DNA from: Todiramphus chloris collaris
Lineage: Eukaryota; Chordata; Aves; Coraciiformes; Alcedinidae
Direction of reading: 5' to 3'
Assembly (NCBI GenBank): GCA_025345505.1
Contig: JANVCC010000030.1
Span: 15,011,065 to 15,075,064 of the forward strand
DNA: 64,000 nucleotides
Numbering within the stretch: position 1 is the stretch's first letter; the number at the start of each line of letters is the position of its first letter. A program made the translations under genes and the position numbers. The notes beneath the pieces were generated by a model that was not told the origin of the DNA, did no database searches, and saw nothing but the letters and a program-made list of their open reading frames with translations. Shown here piece after piece: positions 1 to 15,000 of the stretch.

Positions 1-3000
1 CAAATGCAGCTCCCTAGGAAAGCAAGACATGTTTTTTATCCAGTCCACCTCTTTACATAATATAAATGGGAAGAAAAGGGAAAAAAAGAGAAACATAAGA
101 ATAAACTGTGCTACATTCAGAATTTGAAGTTGTTTACAAATGACACAGTACTTAAGGCTTGTGCTTCACTGTGAATTGATTGCCGGGTGGTATTTACTGT
201 AGAGTTTACCTGGCCCACTGAAATGCAGGTGCTAGCACCCTCCATGTTCATGCCCTTGACACATGGACCCAGCTCCAGCAAAGCATGTGGCCACAAAAGC
301 AGTTTTTCTGACTTCAGCTGGCCAGCTTGTATGTCAGCCAGCATGTGCTTACATGCTCTTTGAGGTCAAGCCTGCCTTTCACTGGGCCAGGAAGGGCATA
401 GGCACTGTTCATGTTACCACAGCTCAACTTTATCCATTGCCATATGATAGCAATGCATACGTGGACACCTACTTTGCAGCAAATTATGTTTAACGTGTGA
501 TGAAAGAGAGCCAAACTTCATTTGCTGCAGGCAAAGACCAGGACACAATCACTTGCTCCATGTCAGATATGTGCAATAGCTCATTAGGCAACAGCAACTT
601 CATCACGCACCAGAGCCTCACATCCTGAACAGTGTGGGAGGAAGATGGGAAGTAGACCATCTAATTTCCTGGCATCCTTGTGTGGTTGTGTCACTACATT
701 AGCTGAAAATCTATTTTTAAGGTATTTTTTGTCTAAACTTTGTGCTCTGGCACAAATCTATCTTAAATGCCCCTGGTTTGAAAAGAAGCCTGTCTCAAAG
801 CAGGGACTTGGGGTCAGGTCTCCCAGAGTGACAATAAGTGTTCTTCAAACACTAGGACCCCTATCCAGAAAGCCAAGTGCTATTGTATTGCCCTTGGTGG
901 CACTGACTGCACTTTGGTTTTAACTTAGCATCCTCTCAAGGCAAGGCAGAGCTCCACCTGTGCTCTTGTGTGCCCTTTGTGCTGGGATCACAGCATGGGA
1001 TATTTTTGTAAATTATCTAATGACCAAACTGAGAAGATAGTCTTTCTAGGGTTACCACTGTAGGCAAGATGTGACTCCAGAGCACAGTATCCAAGCATCT
1101 TTGCTTACTATGGGAGGGTGATTGGCTGCAGTGTTTTCCCTCTGCACCCAATGAGAAGAGCTGCAGGGCTCGAGTTAGCAGTATCTTGGTGATATGAGCC
1201 TCCGTAGGGTTTATGTCATGCCTATATTTCAGAACTTACAGAATGTGAAAGATATTATTACCGAAGAAGCATGCTGCAGAGCCAGCTCCTCTGGCCTAAC
1301 AACACCTTCTTTTTAAAGGTTTCTATGTAATGCAAATTTAAAATAAGGGTTGTGGAGTGGTTCTTTATTAGAAGTGCTTGCCCCATTACATGGAGAACGA
1401 GATGATTGTGCAGCAGTGAATTGACCTCGGGAGGAGTCCCATGTGCAAAGCTGAGATCTGGTTTGGGAGAGCTCAATGTTAGCGAGGACTGGTCTTGTGT
1501 TGACAATTACACTCGTGGTCTCCTTTCTGTAACTGAGGCAAACCAGAAATTATCACAGGACACGAATACTGTCATGCATCTGTTAGATAAACACCCTGTT
1601 CAGGTACAGCAGTGCTGGAAGCCAGATATTTTTGTTAATGATTGAGAGCCAGGCAAAATGTTTTCCCCTGGTTTTTTTAATGATAAATTGTAGATTCTTT
1701 GGTTTGTGATATTAAATTCCGGTGAATTCTTTCATTTGTTTATTTTTAATTCTGTAAAACGAATAAGCTTGGAGTAGATCTAAATAAGAGTTGAGGGGTT
1801 ATCTAAAGGCATGTTTCACCTAACAATTTTCTTCTCACTTTAGTTTGCACTGTAGAGTTTGAACTTTTCTATTCTTTTAAGCAATTTCTTGCTGGTTAAC
1901 TGAAACATTTCCTTCGGAAGCAAAGTGTTTCCTTTGCATACCTGCTGCTCAACAAAAGCAGTGTGCTTCCGTCTGCATCCCAGCACAGCAGAAATCTCCT
2001 ATTTTGACCACCAAAATTGTCGGTGACTGGAAAGCAGCGGTTTTAGTAGGTGTGGGCCTTGGGCTGAGCGAGGGCTGCTGCCCTCTCCTGGAAAGAATGC
2101 CAGGTCTCTGGTGACACCTGAAAGCATCAATTCCTGAGTCTGGGGCCAAGCCCTCAACTATGGCTGGAGCATTTAGGATTAAAGCACGTAGAATGACAAT
2201 TGTGGTCCCAAAAGTGGGTTTGCAAGTAGAAAATTGCAATCAAATATGGGACTGTGCACTAAAAACTAAGATAAGGACATTCTGTGACCAGCTTTAATGG
2301 CACAGCAGCTCTGTTTCTACTTTTTCTATTACTAAATGTGCCCAAGTGGCAGTATTTTCTATTTTGGGGAGTGGAGAAATCTGGAGGTGTATCTCATCTC
2401 CCAAGTGCAATGCCAAGAAATCGTTGCAGAATGATTCAGAAAGACTATTATTGCCTGTGCATAGGCTAGTCCTCATTGTTCCCCCAGCCTTGGGAAGACA
2501 GTGGAATGACTCACTGAATCACCTTTTCATACAAAATGGGCTGCTGCAAAGGATGACCTCCCCCAAAAGGTACATCAGAGAATGAAATGAGGGCAAAGTT
2601 CTTGTCATGGCTCTGAATTAGCAGAAATTTCCACTGTGCAAAGGAAGCATGGTAAGCAAGCTAAAGGCTCATAGGCATATGTGAACACTTCCCCCTAAAT
2701 CTCCAAAGAATTGTTTAGGTTTAAAGGAAGGATACTGGGGAGATCAGGTTATATGCTAAAAGGCAAAGTTGGGGCGTTATGAAGGGTTCACCTGAAGTTC
2801 ATTTGGGAAACTGTTCTGCTTTTTGAGAGACAGGAGCATAGACAGATGCCTGTCCTTTTTAGGGACGTACTCATCCTCCTGTAGATGTAAAACCTCTCTG
2901 GATGCTTAAGTTGCCTAATCTGGCTTTGGAAAAGGCAAGGTGTTAAAACTTTTTTCAAAGGATAGAAAATGGGGCACTATTGAACTTGGTTCCTTTCTAG

Positions 3001-6000
3001 TCCTAATGCTCTCTGCAGGTCTTTTCTTTTTGACATTTTTTTTAGCCCTTTTCTTTTCCCCCCACCATCTGTAAAATTGGTTGGACTATATCACATCTAA
3101 GTGCCTACCTTTCTGTGCCTGACAGGCAATATTACTTCTCCCTCCACCCAAGAATTATCAGGCCCAAGGGGATGGCAGGAAGGAGCGACTCTGTGGGATG
3201 ACATGAACTGGAAGATCCTGTAAGGGTCACCAGGTGTGATCTAAGGCTTGTGAAGTTTTCTAAGTTTTGAGGAACAAAACAGTAGAAGCCAAAAGTGTGT
3301 TTCTGCTTTCTCTCTCCCAACTTCATTTACTTGCTCATTACATTCAGAAGCATGTAGCTACACCCATAGAAAATTACTGCATTTCGTAATCTTTAATGGA
3401 TTTGCGTATTTATGGGGAAACTGGTATTTCGGGACTATCCAACTGTGCCATCACTATCAATTTTTCCTGGGTCTCTGTCTGTTTGGTTGCTGCAGAGAAG
3501 CCCTGATGTGTGCCTGCCTGGCAGAGACCTGGCAGCTTCAGAAGCTGAATCCTTCATTGAAGATGAACTACTGAAACTGGGAGAGCTCTGCTTTGTAGAT
3601 GGGGCAGATATTGTTTGCAGCATGCTTTGCTCTCTTTGTTTGGCTGGGTGTTTGTATTCCAGCAAAGATTTTGAAACCCATCAGCGTGCTCCATGATGCT
3701 AGTTATGTTCCTTTTCTATACCATTAGCAAAGATAGAGATACTACTGGAATGGACAGGCACAGGAGTACTTTGGCCCATGTTCAGTTCCTGACATGGGTG
3801 TAATTGCTCCCCACATCACCTCTCTCTGCCTCCTACAATTTTCAGTCATCTTAAATTCAGGGATGCCATAGGTATCTGTGTGAGCTGGGAAGGAGGTGAG
3901 GATCCTCAACTCCTCATCTGTCTCACGGGTACCATTGCTGAAAATCCAGTTCAGTGGCCCCAGTCTTTGCTTTGATGGTCAGAGCTGTGGTGGCAGTGTG
4001 TGGCAAGAAAATGCTGCTTCACTCACTTTGTTGACCTCAGTTTTAACTTTTATTTCTAACTTCTGAAGCTGGAAAGCCTTGCAGATAATACAATGGCTGT
4101 GATGACTGATCACTCATTATCCTTTCTATATCTAATGCTCCTGTTTTTGGAGTTGGTTACACTATTTACTATCCCTGCTGGTGTGAAAGGTGTTGTTTCA
4201 GGCTTGGATGTTACAAGAGTCTTGCCCTGAATAAATAATGATTGAGCTGCCCAAAATAGCTCAGGACAAGGACTATCCAACTCACAGCACATGTATGATA
4301 CACCACAGCTGAGGGTCAGCTCCAGCCCAGGCTGAGGGGTTTGTGGCCAATCACAGTCCCAATCCTCTGCTCTGTCTCCAGCAGGTATCTGGAAGATATA
4401 ACCGGTGTGGGGAGTTCTTGTTGGGATGTATAGAACTTCTTGGTAAAGCTGCAGCCAATATAGGGCAAGAACAGGGTGCGTTGCGTGGAACAGTGTCATG
4501 GTGGCAGGCCAGGCGATGACTTCTACTGTCAGCTTTGGGAACTGATGTCCAGCCGTGTTGCAGCATTGGCAGGAGAACCACCACAGAAGGCAGGAAGCTC
4601 ATCGGGCAGCTGAGGCCACATGACGCAGTGGTGAGGAGAACCAGCCCAGAGGCACCTGAGATCACACTGCGGTGGCTGAGATTTACTGAGGCTTTCAAAC
4701 TAGGCTGGTTCACAGCAAGCTAAGGGCAGTGTATGGTCATAATGTGACCTGCTCTTTTTCTTAAACCAAGAGTGCAAATACTTATTAAATTTTCTATGTC
4801 TGGTGGAAAACATGACTCTTCAGGAGATAGAGCTGATGCAAGGGTGCTTTGTGGAAGGTCACTGCACAAACAGCATTCACGCAAAACTGTTAGCCCAGGG
4901 TTGCTTTATAGCAGCAAACTGGAGCTGTCAGATGGGGATGTGATAACAAACGCAAACCCAGAGAGAAGCAAGAGACTGTGTTTTCTTGAAAATATTTCCA
5001 ACATTTCAGTCTTCATCTTTTTTTGTTCTTTTTTTCCTTCTCTCTTGTTCCTGTTTTGTCACTGCGTCTGTCTTCTCTTCCATTTCTCAATCTCTCTTTC
5101 TCTTCCCCTACTTTTTGAATGCAGAGCCATGCCCATTTGTCCAAGCATCTCTGCAAGCCCAGGTCTGAAATAAGAGACATGTGTAAGAGCCTCATTTCAC
5201 TCCATCCAAAATGTGGTCCTCAAAGGGGCCACAATGAATGAGGCCAGAGGAAGTGGGTCCTCCTTTGCTGTACCTGGCCCAATATCTGGAGCTTATTGCT
5301 ACATGAGAAACCATCACACACCATCTCTCTTGAGAAAAATGACCTCAGGCCAAGCCACCATCTCCATGTTATCGTCTGCTAATTGCAGGACATCCTGGGG
5401 AAGATGGTGGCATTTGCACCTTTGATCCCAGTGCTGCAAGGTTGGGTTCTCTCTTCTGCAGGCTCCAAGAGTGTAGGTGTTTGCTTTAGGCTACGATGAC
5501 ATGAGAAATACCTCAGTGAGGCGAGGCGTGGGTGTATTGGGGCGTGACTCAGAGGAAGTCAATGCACAGGGATTTGTTTTGTGTGCAAGAGATATATTCA
5601 CTTTAGTTACCAGCATGGGTGTAATTAACTTTTCTTTTTACATTTTATTATTTTGACTATTAATCATGGCTTAAGAATGGCTGGGCCAAGGAAGGTTTCA
5701 TATGCAATTTCAAAAAGTCCAAGATTATAATACCAAGAAATGGCTTGAGGGAGCCAGGTGATTTGATCATAGCTCACTAGATTCTGATGAGGGACCAGTA
5801 AAATTCAAAGAGGCTGGTAGACTGGGGCAGGATATCTTGTTTTAGAGAGAATAGTGAAGGACATACTTAAAACTGGGCTTCGAGAAGTCTTGCCAAGACA
5901 GGAGAGGATCAGTATGTATAGAGCAAGATGCAAAGAAAATGTTTAAACATATTTAACTAGTCCAGACTTCCTTGGCTTTGTAGCTGGACCTCTTTTTCAC

Positions 6001-9000
6001 TTATTTCTTGTAAATGACAACAGATGAGATTAGCTAAGTTCTTACACAGGGTAAGGATCACTCTGAAGTTATGCAAGTTGGCAGTGCCTTTAGCCTTGAT
6101 TTAAGATGTCCAGAGTCAACCTTTCTACAGCAGAGAAGCCTGCCTAGGTCAGAAGCTTGATGCAGTTTGGGGTGCTATTCTGATTCTGCTCGTGTGCCAG
6201 TAAAGTTGCTGTGGTGTGTATGAAACAAATCTAAGTGAGCTGAATGCAGAAGGACTGCGTGGCCCTGCTGCAGGAAAGCTCTTCTTGTCACCTCCCTGCT
6301 GAGTTCTGCAGTGACATCCCCTCAGCAACAGAACAATTGATGCCAAAACAAATCAGTGAGCGGATGCAATTCCTATAAAAATTAACCTGAGAGAAATACA
6401 ACTTCAAAGCAAATGACAATCCTTTTCCAAGAAGAGGGTGGATTGAAGTGAGAGGCACATGAATCATGCTACCTATGTTTGACTTCTGCTCTGATTTGAG
6501 GCTAAAATTGATACGTTAGGAGGTGAATCAAGGGAAGCAGCTGGGGCATCTTGTGCTAATTAAACCCAGAAAAAGGTTCCTACAGACTCTGCAAGTCTGT
6601 GATGTTCTTGTAGTCAGGTTCAGAGCATTTGTTTATAGAGGTCATTGACTGGATTCCTCTGTTCTTGTCCCAGATTGCCTTCTATTTTTAAGGAGAAGCA
6701 CCTTTTAACAAAGGTGTCCACTCTCCCAGCAAACTGTCAACTCCAGGCCCCAGTATACAGCCAAGCATTTAGGTGGCAAAGAGAACTGGGAGGAAAGAAC
6801 ATTTTTATCCTTTTGGAAACTCTAAGATGTGTTTGTATTCATCTTAAGAGGGAGTGTCAAAATATTCAGGAAATAATGAGGGGTTTGGTTTGGGTTTTTT
6901 CGGTTTGTTTTGCAACCAATCACAGTACATTGACCTAGAAATACTGCATAAAGCTTCTGTAAAATATTTGGTTGAAATGAAACATTTTTCTATATGTGCC
7001 ATCATTAAGTATTCCAAAATAGTTCCTAAAGTTTGGTTTAAAATGAAAACTTTAGGGTTGCTTAGAAATTTCTATTAAAATTAGGTTTGAGTCAAGACAG
7101 GCAAGAGAAAGAAAAAGAAGAGGGGAACAAGGTATTGCTGTAATGGTGGAGTAAAAAATGGGGATCTGCCAACTGGAGATATAAGCCAGTAAGTAAGTGC
7201 AGGCTAGAAAAGTGCCATCTCAGCACATTACTCCTGTCCAGAAGCAAAGTGACTGGGTTTGCACAACGGTGCCTGGAAACACGGCCAGGTCATTTACCGG
7301 CTCAAGCTGGTTGTGTGTCATTAGCACAGAAGTATCTGTGCTGCTCTCATCAACCCCAGCAATCCAAGGCTGCCATGTGCAGAGCCTGCTTGAGCATCTC
7401 TGCACCTATTGCACTGACACATCTCTGTATCGATAGTGTTTTGGGGGGGTGACAGTGTTCTTGCAGCCTGGATGGTTGTAGTTCTCCTCCTAGAGAATCA
7501 ATCAATCTTCTTTTCTCTTCCATTTCCAATGTTTACTGAAATCAGGTGCCAACATTTTCCGTTTTGTTGCTGAAAGAGTGTGTGTCATTGATGGTGTTGG
7601 ATGTATTCCTGTAGAGGAATTCTCAGCCTGTAATACAGAAGAGAATCAAACCATAAAACTCTTTTATCAAGGGCAGAAAAGGGAAAGAGACTGAAAGAGG
7701 CCAGTGGTGAATGTCAGTCTCTGTGAAGACCAGGAAAACTTCCAAGCTCTTTCTTGCAGTTTGTCAAATCCGTAGTTGACTTCTCCACAACTCATTCCTT
7801 GTACCTTATAAATAATACTAAAGTCAACACAGACAGTTGTGGCTACTGGTATAAACCACAGAGAGCAGCTAAACACAATGGAAATTACTTACTCCACCAC
7901 TTGTTTTTGCTTTGGAAAAACGAAAAGCTTTTGAAAAGAAGTGAGTCATTTTTTTTCTTTTCCCCCATCCATTTTGGCTTTTCTCTACTCAACAGCATGT
8001 CCATTTTGTGTGTAGTTTTGGTCCTAACATTTTTGTTGGTTTTTATTTACTTGGTTTTTTTCTGCTTTGCTTCTTGGTAGGATTGTCTCCCAGTGACAAC
8101 TGCTAGCACCACAGGGCTAGAACCTGATAAAAGACAACGCAAAACCACCATGCCTTTGGGGAAATGACTTTGCTACCTTGCCAAGAAACATGTTTAGCAG
8201 GTTTATAAGTCAAGGTGGAGTTGGAGTTCTCTGAGCCCTTCTGCCCTCCTTGAAAGATATCAGGTGGGAACCTCAGCAAAGCTAGTATCTTGAGTACCAT
8301 CTCCAGGGTTGGGCAAACTGGTTCAGGTAGAATAAACTGCAACTAAGACTGAACCTTTGCCCATTTCTTTATGGGCTGAGCCTAGACTGTCTTCTTCCAC
8401 TTACAAACCTAAAACTGGGACATGCCTATCCTTAGAGCTGACATTGTGAAAAGTATGGCTGATATCTTAAAATCTTTCTCCTGCACATCTGTACCTCTAC
8501 CCTCCCTTGAGGTTAATTATTTGAGTATCAGCCAGTATTTACTCCATGCACACTAATCCCAGACTGGTGTGGGCTTCGGACGTCCATTACTCCCCACAGG
8601 ACCACAAACCAATGTGTCCCTTTGGCTTTGCCAAGAGAGTGTTAGAAAGCAGGGGCTGTGGGGATGCATGTGGTTAGCCTAAGCAGCCACTTGTCATTGT
8701 TGGAGAGTCTGTGTGGTTTTTATGAGGAAAGGAATTTAATAGTCTTCCTCTGAGTTGACTCAGAAAAAATACAGCAAGGGGCTGAGTGTAGAGATGCAGG
8801 GGGTTCTTTCTGGCTTTAAGGCAATCTTGGCAATTATACCTCTGTTAAGAATAGGTCTTTTGCAGGACAGAGGATCTCTACCATTTTCAGTTGTAGTAGC
8901 CATAACTCATTACTGAAGGAGTTAGCAGCTGCTCACCCAGCCCTTGTCCCAGCTGCTCTAAGAGGAAGCACAAGTAATGTGATTTTGTAAAAGAACACTT

Positions 9001-12000
9001 TACCTTTTAGAGAAATACTTTCCGGGAGGTACTTCCATAGCAGTAACTTGTTAAAGCATCAGTCCCTCCCAGGTCATGTGGTATTGGGAGCATTCAGTGG
9101 CCCAGCAATACATAAAGACCTATGTGCAATAAAAGGACCTTCTGGGAAAGTAACTGAGGGAGGACTTCTAGGAAGGTAGAGCTACAGGAGACAGATCAAT
9201 GGGAGAAGGCACAGAAAAGAGATGAAACTTCAGGCAGGATAATCTGTGGCATTTGCTGGCCCAGCATCTTCTGACATTTATCTCCCTCGGGTGAAAATGG
9301 TGAGTGATGAAGAGCAGGGATAGGTAATATATCCCTGAAATCTGGGATGGACTCTAGACTGAGGATACCTGTGTCCACTTTGTCAGTAAGCCACAATGAG
9401 CAGGACACCATCAAGATTTGTTTTAAATCAAATGAGATATTTTGGATTAAAGTGGCTCAAAGTCCAGACTGCTCCAGTTCTATTGAATTATCTGTCAACT
9501 ACAGCTGAATCTGTAAACTCCTGCTGCCTCTGTCAAAGGGGATACAGGCACTGCTTTCCAGTTGCTCCAGCCCACAGCATCAGTAACTCTTCTTAGCAGA
9601 AAAACCCTTGAGATAGCAAAATAATCCTCCTCTAGCCTTAAATGCAGCTCAGGAGGTGTTTCCAAGGCTCCTCATGTAGCTGCTGCCCTGTTGTAAACCT
9701 TCATAAAGCAGAGAGCCTTCTGTTTATATTTTTGCTTGCGATTGGCAGGGGTTGGCAGGTTATCTGAATACTCTATCTCTGTCTATATTTGCCTACTTCT
9801 AGATCTGTTGACAGTATAAGAGTGTCAATATTCTTTTCCTTGTAAGGCAATCTAAGCAACTGCTTAACTGTTGACTCAACTGAGGATTACTAATTTCAAT
9901 AGCTAGTTAACAAATCAGCTTATGCTCCAAGTAGAAGTGCAGTGCCTGCTACTTCTGAAAAAGTCCTGGGAAGATAACAGTGATCAATCGCTTGGAGCCC
10001 AGGGCTAAGCCAGGGTGGAGTGCAGTGATGCTCCCTTTAGGCAGGTGATTCACATGTCCAACAGATAAGCCAGGATGGGGGGCACACTCCTTGAATTATT
10101 TCAGGATGTCTCTTCTTCCAGTTCTTTGGATGGCGGCTTCCTGAAACTTACTTTACTTTTAAATTATGCAGGTAACTGCTGAATTCTTTCCTCCTCCTAG
10201 CACGATTTTATAGAACTTCTTCGTCTAACTTGGTTCTCTTTGCACAGAGAGAATGGTAGGGCCGGCTGAAATGAAGACTTGTGAAAGTATTTGCAGGGGG
10301 TTTGCCAGCTCAAATTCCACCTGTATCTTCCTGGGTTTTGGAGTGTTGCTTGGGTTTTTTTTGTTGGTTTTTTTTTTGCAGTGTTGCAGCTCTGGAGCGC
10401 ATTTAAGATATAGATTGGTTCCAGTGTGTGCTGAGCTGTGCCTTGGTCCAAGCATGCAGGAACTGACACTGAATACGTGCAGTATATGCAAGACCTGCAC
10501 CAAGTCAGTAGTGCTTCTACTCTAAATTTTATTTTTAGTCATCTTTGAAATACCAGGAAATGACTCAGTAGAAATTTATCTACTTCATTTCCCTTTGCCT
10601 TGAAATGTTCTTGAGATGGTCATGAGAATGTAGCACAGGCTGGCTGTGTTCATCTGTCTCTGCTCTGCTTTCTACTTGTTCTGCGACTACCTCCTGAAAT
10701 GATGTGTAAACTTTTAGGCATGTTTTTGGTTTTTTTCCAGCTCTGCTCATCCCTTTCTTTTGCACACATGTGTTTACGATTCATCTTTCCTAATGGAAAT
10801 AATGTTCCACAAAGGTCTGGGGATGAGGGAAAAGGAGGAGCTGCACGTGTGCTCTTTTCATTACATTAGAAATGAGTGTTGATCAAGTTCCACTGGAGTG
10901 AATTTACTTGCATTTCTATGTAACAATAGCCTAGAAAAGACTTTGTTTTTACAGTTCTACCACATGCACGGATAAAATGAGCTCAGAATCTAAATAAAAA
11001 AAAATATTGTTGTGTGGGGAGATGTCCATCTTAGTAGTTTGTGCACGTCCTCTTTGCTCTGTTGGTATTCATCCTGACATACAGCATGTCTCATTTAATG
11101 AAAGTTTTTGTCAGCTTCTGTGGGAAATGCCTCAAACCTATTCTAATTCTCTGTCAATGCTGAGAGGCATCCATTGAGCCTACAAAGCTTCTGTTTTGGC
11201 ATTCAATTGCCTACCTGGACGCACAGTGACAAGGGAACAGCAGCTGGTAGCACTGCAGGACCAAAGCTGTGGTTTAGTTACTGGTATTCCCCCTCTCCCT
11301 TCTCCAGAGCTGAGGACAGCCATAGTGTTGATGTGACGGGGAGAGATGTGCACCAACTCAGTGGGCAGTCCTTGAAGGGCAAAGCTTCTTGGGGCTCTCT
11401 AGGCCTGTACAGAGAGAAGAAGCAGCACCTCCTGCTGACTCACCTCAGGGCTATTTTGAGCACTGAAGACCTTGATAATTTGGACCCATAATTTCTCTTT
11501 CAGTGATTAAAAAGTTGCTCTCTAGGCTGGCTGGGGAGAGTGTGTGCTCCGTACCTTCTTGACAAGAGTAAAAATCTCCTTGCTTATCTCACTTGAAATC
11601 ATCTATTTCACATTCATCATCTGAATTCAATTAAAAATAACCTGCAGCTGTAATAGTTAAGGGCTGTTTTTAACTGAACTCCCTTCATCCCAGCACGTGT
11701 GGGATTTCCCCCTGCAGTTTCAAGAGCAGGTGGTCAGTGGGAAATTCCTACAAGCTCCTCAGTGTAGGGTTGCTCTTGGGGGCTAGTTAGAGCATAGCAG
11801 ATGTGGCTTTGCATTCATCTCTACAAAACAGAAGACTGATTACTTCCCCCACCTTCTATCAATACCTAACACAGGCTGTGTGAGAAGTGAGGCTATGGGA
11901 TGCAGATCTGCTCCTGAGTTCTTGCAGTGCATGTGTGCTGTTTATAACAGCCAGACAGAGCATCATTTCGAGATTGTTTGAAAATAAGTTGGTGCAGTGT

Positions 12001-15000
12001 GCAGGGATGAGATATGCCACAGAACCATCTTGGTTTTGAGCATCTAGAATGCAAGTTCCCTGGAACGCCTGTGGGACTAGCTTGGTTCATACCATAAAAC
12101 ATTTACAAGTGAATGGGTTTAGAGAGTGTTTAAGCACTCATTCGTCATCCTTGTCTTATTGGTAATGGGAAGTTTTCTGTTAAGAACTGGGTGAGGCACT
12201 GCCTTGAAGAAATGTTCACAAGCAAAGTGAGAGATTCTTGCTTTTATTTCTTCTGCGTGGGAACTCTGAAGTCTGCATCTTAGACTGAACTTCTGCAGAA
12301 TCCACACCTCCATCACAGAGACAAAGCTTAATCTAGGACCTTGATTTGGCTTGAGTTCTCTTAGCTTTTCTGTCCTCTGTTTTCAGGTACTCTTGTAAAA
12401 CTTCCTATGCATTTTTTTTTCTTTTTAATTGGATTGACTTTTTGTGGAAGATTTAAGCTTCAGTGGTTTAACTCTCCTGTCTAATAGTGGGGAAAAATGT
12501 TAAAACTTGTTACTCTTTTTTTTTGTTCATCTTGGTATGTAAGGAGCAATAGTTTATGCAGAGAAAATTTGGCCAAGAAGCTACCTTGATTTCACACAAA
12601 GTCTTTAGAGGGTTGTGGTGAAAATGGCTTTTGATTAGACAAAGTCAAAAGCCCTTGAAATCCTCATATGTACAATGTAAGAAGTGGAATCCTTATCTTG
12701 CAACTTGTCATCACAACATGAATGTGAGCTCTGGGTATGTCTTTCATTGGCTTTGAAAAGGCTTTGGATCCAAAAGCTGCTCAGGATAAAAGGTTTCTGC
12801 TGTGTGCTGGTTTACTTGGCACTATGGTCTTTTTCTGACTCACGGACCAAGACAGATGTCTACTGTATGTCTCACACCCCACTCAAATAGGAGCCTTCAG
12901 TGCAGAGCAGTACTCCCCCCAGCTCACTCTGAGGCTGGGGTCTGCTTGCTGCACTTGATTTTTGCAGCTTGAAGTTTTATTTCTACTTCAGACGGTAAAT
13001 TCAGTCTCCTCCTCCCCCTGCCTCCTCTTCCCTTAATGCAACACTAAGAAATTACTCTAACTTAAAAAGATACTTGTCATCCAAAATACCACACCATACT
13101 GTAGCTCATCAAATTTACATCTCCAAAGTAACTAATCCTAGAGCCCTCTGATGACTTTTTTCAGTGACCAGGTGGATGTCTGTGGGGCTCTGGGGTGCAT
13201 CTTTGCACTGTGCTCTAGAGAATGGCCACAATGTTCAGCTCCTATTCAGACATGTGACCCTCCAAAAGTGCGGGTCTGGTAGGCAGTTTCATTGCAGTGA
13301 TGCAGAAGAAGTGGTTGCAATCAGAGCTCCAGAGCAGCTAAAAACCACGTCGTGCCACTTGGCTTCTGCAGGGCTTCCATTGCATACGCACATCTGCTTT
13401 GTGCGTCAACAGGTACAGCTCTTTCCTTGCAGCGTGGGCTCTGGGGTGTGAGCTCAGAGTTTGTTTCTTCTGCAGCAAAGTCACCAGCACTATTTCCCTT
13501 TCATGCAAGTGGGAAAGAAAAGCTTGCAAAATGAGTGTATTCCCAGGCTCACTTCCTTCCCTGCTGGGAGAGATGATGAAATTTTTCAATTTTAACAATA
13601 GGCAAGTAGGTTCTATCATTGGCAAAAAATGAAGTCAGATTTCCTTGGGCTTTCTCTCGTGGTTAATACAAGGACTTTTGTTTATTTTTTTTGTTTTGTC
13701 AGAGCTTTCTTTCCCCTTCATTATATTGAGGCTGTAATGCAATAATAAGCATTAAAAATCCACAACAGAGAGATCCCCTGATGGACGAATGGATCTCATG
13801 CTATCTAATAAAATAGTCTACCCCAGTGATACTCCTACATCCTAGTTTTATAAATGTTCTCATTAAGATTCTCTTAAATCTGGTAAAAGATGAACCACTT
13901 ACTGCAGTCTTTCCTTCAAAGACCACAGAGCACTCTACCTGGCCATTAAGTGGCATAAAATTTGTAGGAATTGAGTATTTTTCTGAGCATCTGTCAGCAG
14001 TGGTGGGAACTGACCAGTTCCAAAAGCAAAGAGAGTATCGATATTGTAGAAGGAGAGAAGGAAAAGCGTGCTATCAAAATCTTCTTCAGAGCTTTCTTGC
14101 AAAGATAGTACCACCTTCTGCTGAAACCTTTGCAAAGAGAGATGGGAACACAGCATTCAAACACAGCTACAGTGACCAGACACCAAAGAAAGGCATCGTA
14201 ACAACTCTCTGGAGGTTTCTGTACATGCACTATGAAGATGCAAGTGGCAACATATATTTCTTTTAACTTATGCTTGAGAGAATGCTCAGTTATTGCAGGT
14301 CTGTCTCTCTTTAGTGGCTCATTTCCTGTCCTGTTCCCCATGTTCTCACATTCCAACTAGCACCATTGCATACATATCTTTTACAGAATTGTTTCCATTC
14401 AGTGATTCCCAGAAGGTCTTATCAGGCAAAGAGCTGCAGCATCTGGATGTGGTTGGCATACAGACCTTAGTCTCTCCCTACTACAGCTACTCTTTGTCCC
14501 GTTCCATCTCTGTCTGATACCTGTTAAGGGGTGTGTTTATACCTCTTAATGCTGCTTGAATCCCAAGCTACAAGGCTTTACAGAACCATCCAAAGCAGTC
14601 CAGTAATGTCCTTTTACTCTGTGCTGATCACATGACAATTTCAAATGACTTGAGCATTTCACATTTTTGTGTAATCTCCTTAATGTGAGGGCACTTTGGG
14701 AGCTCTCAGATTGCAGGGAGTTCAGGGTAATTTTAACTTGTTGGAACACAAGTTTCCATAGATCTAAGCGTGGAGGTTAGTTGGGATTTGGAGCTGCAGT
14801 ACTTGCCTGGGAAGTGAATGGTGGGGGAGGCAGCAGCTTTATTTGCCTTTCTTCTAGAGCAGGTATTTACTGAATGAATAAGGACATTAGTTGGCACCTA
14901 ATAGCTGCCTTGGAAAAATAAAGGTGCAGATGTGCCAGGGAGAAGAGCATATGCTCACTTTCAAAGGTGACATCTCAAATTGGACTGAATAGTGATCCTG

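Noticed and set aside
3060..3140. Possible MIR fragment around CCATCTGTAAAATTGG
   Set aside because: Only about 15 bases match, with no second MIR block at the right spacing.
13826..14266. 146-codon open frame on the + strand
   Set aside because: It has a plausible amino-acid mix but no known domain. A single frame of this length is expected by chance in intergenic DNA of this size.
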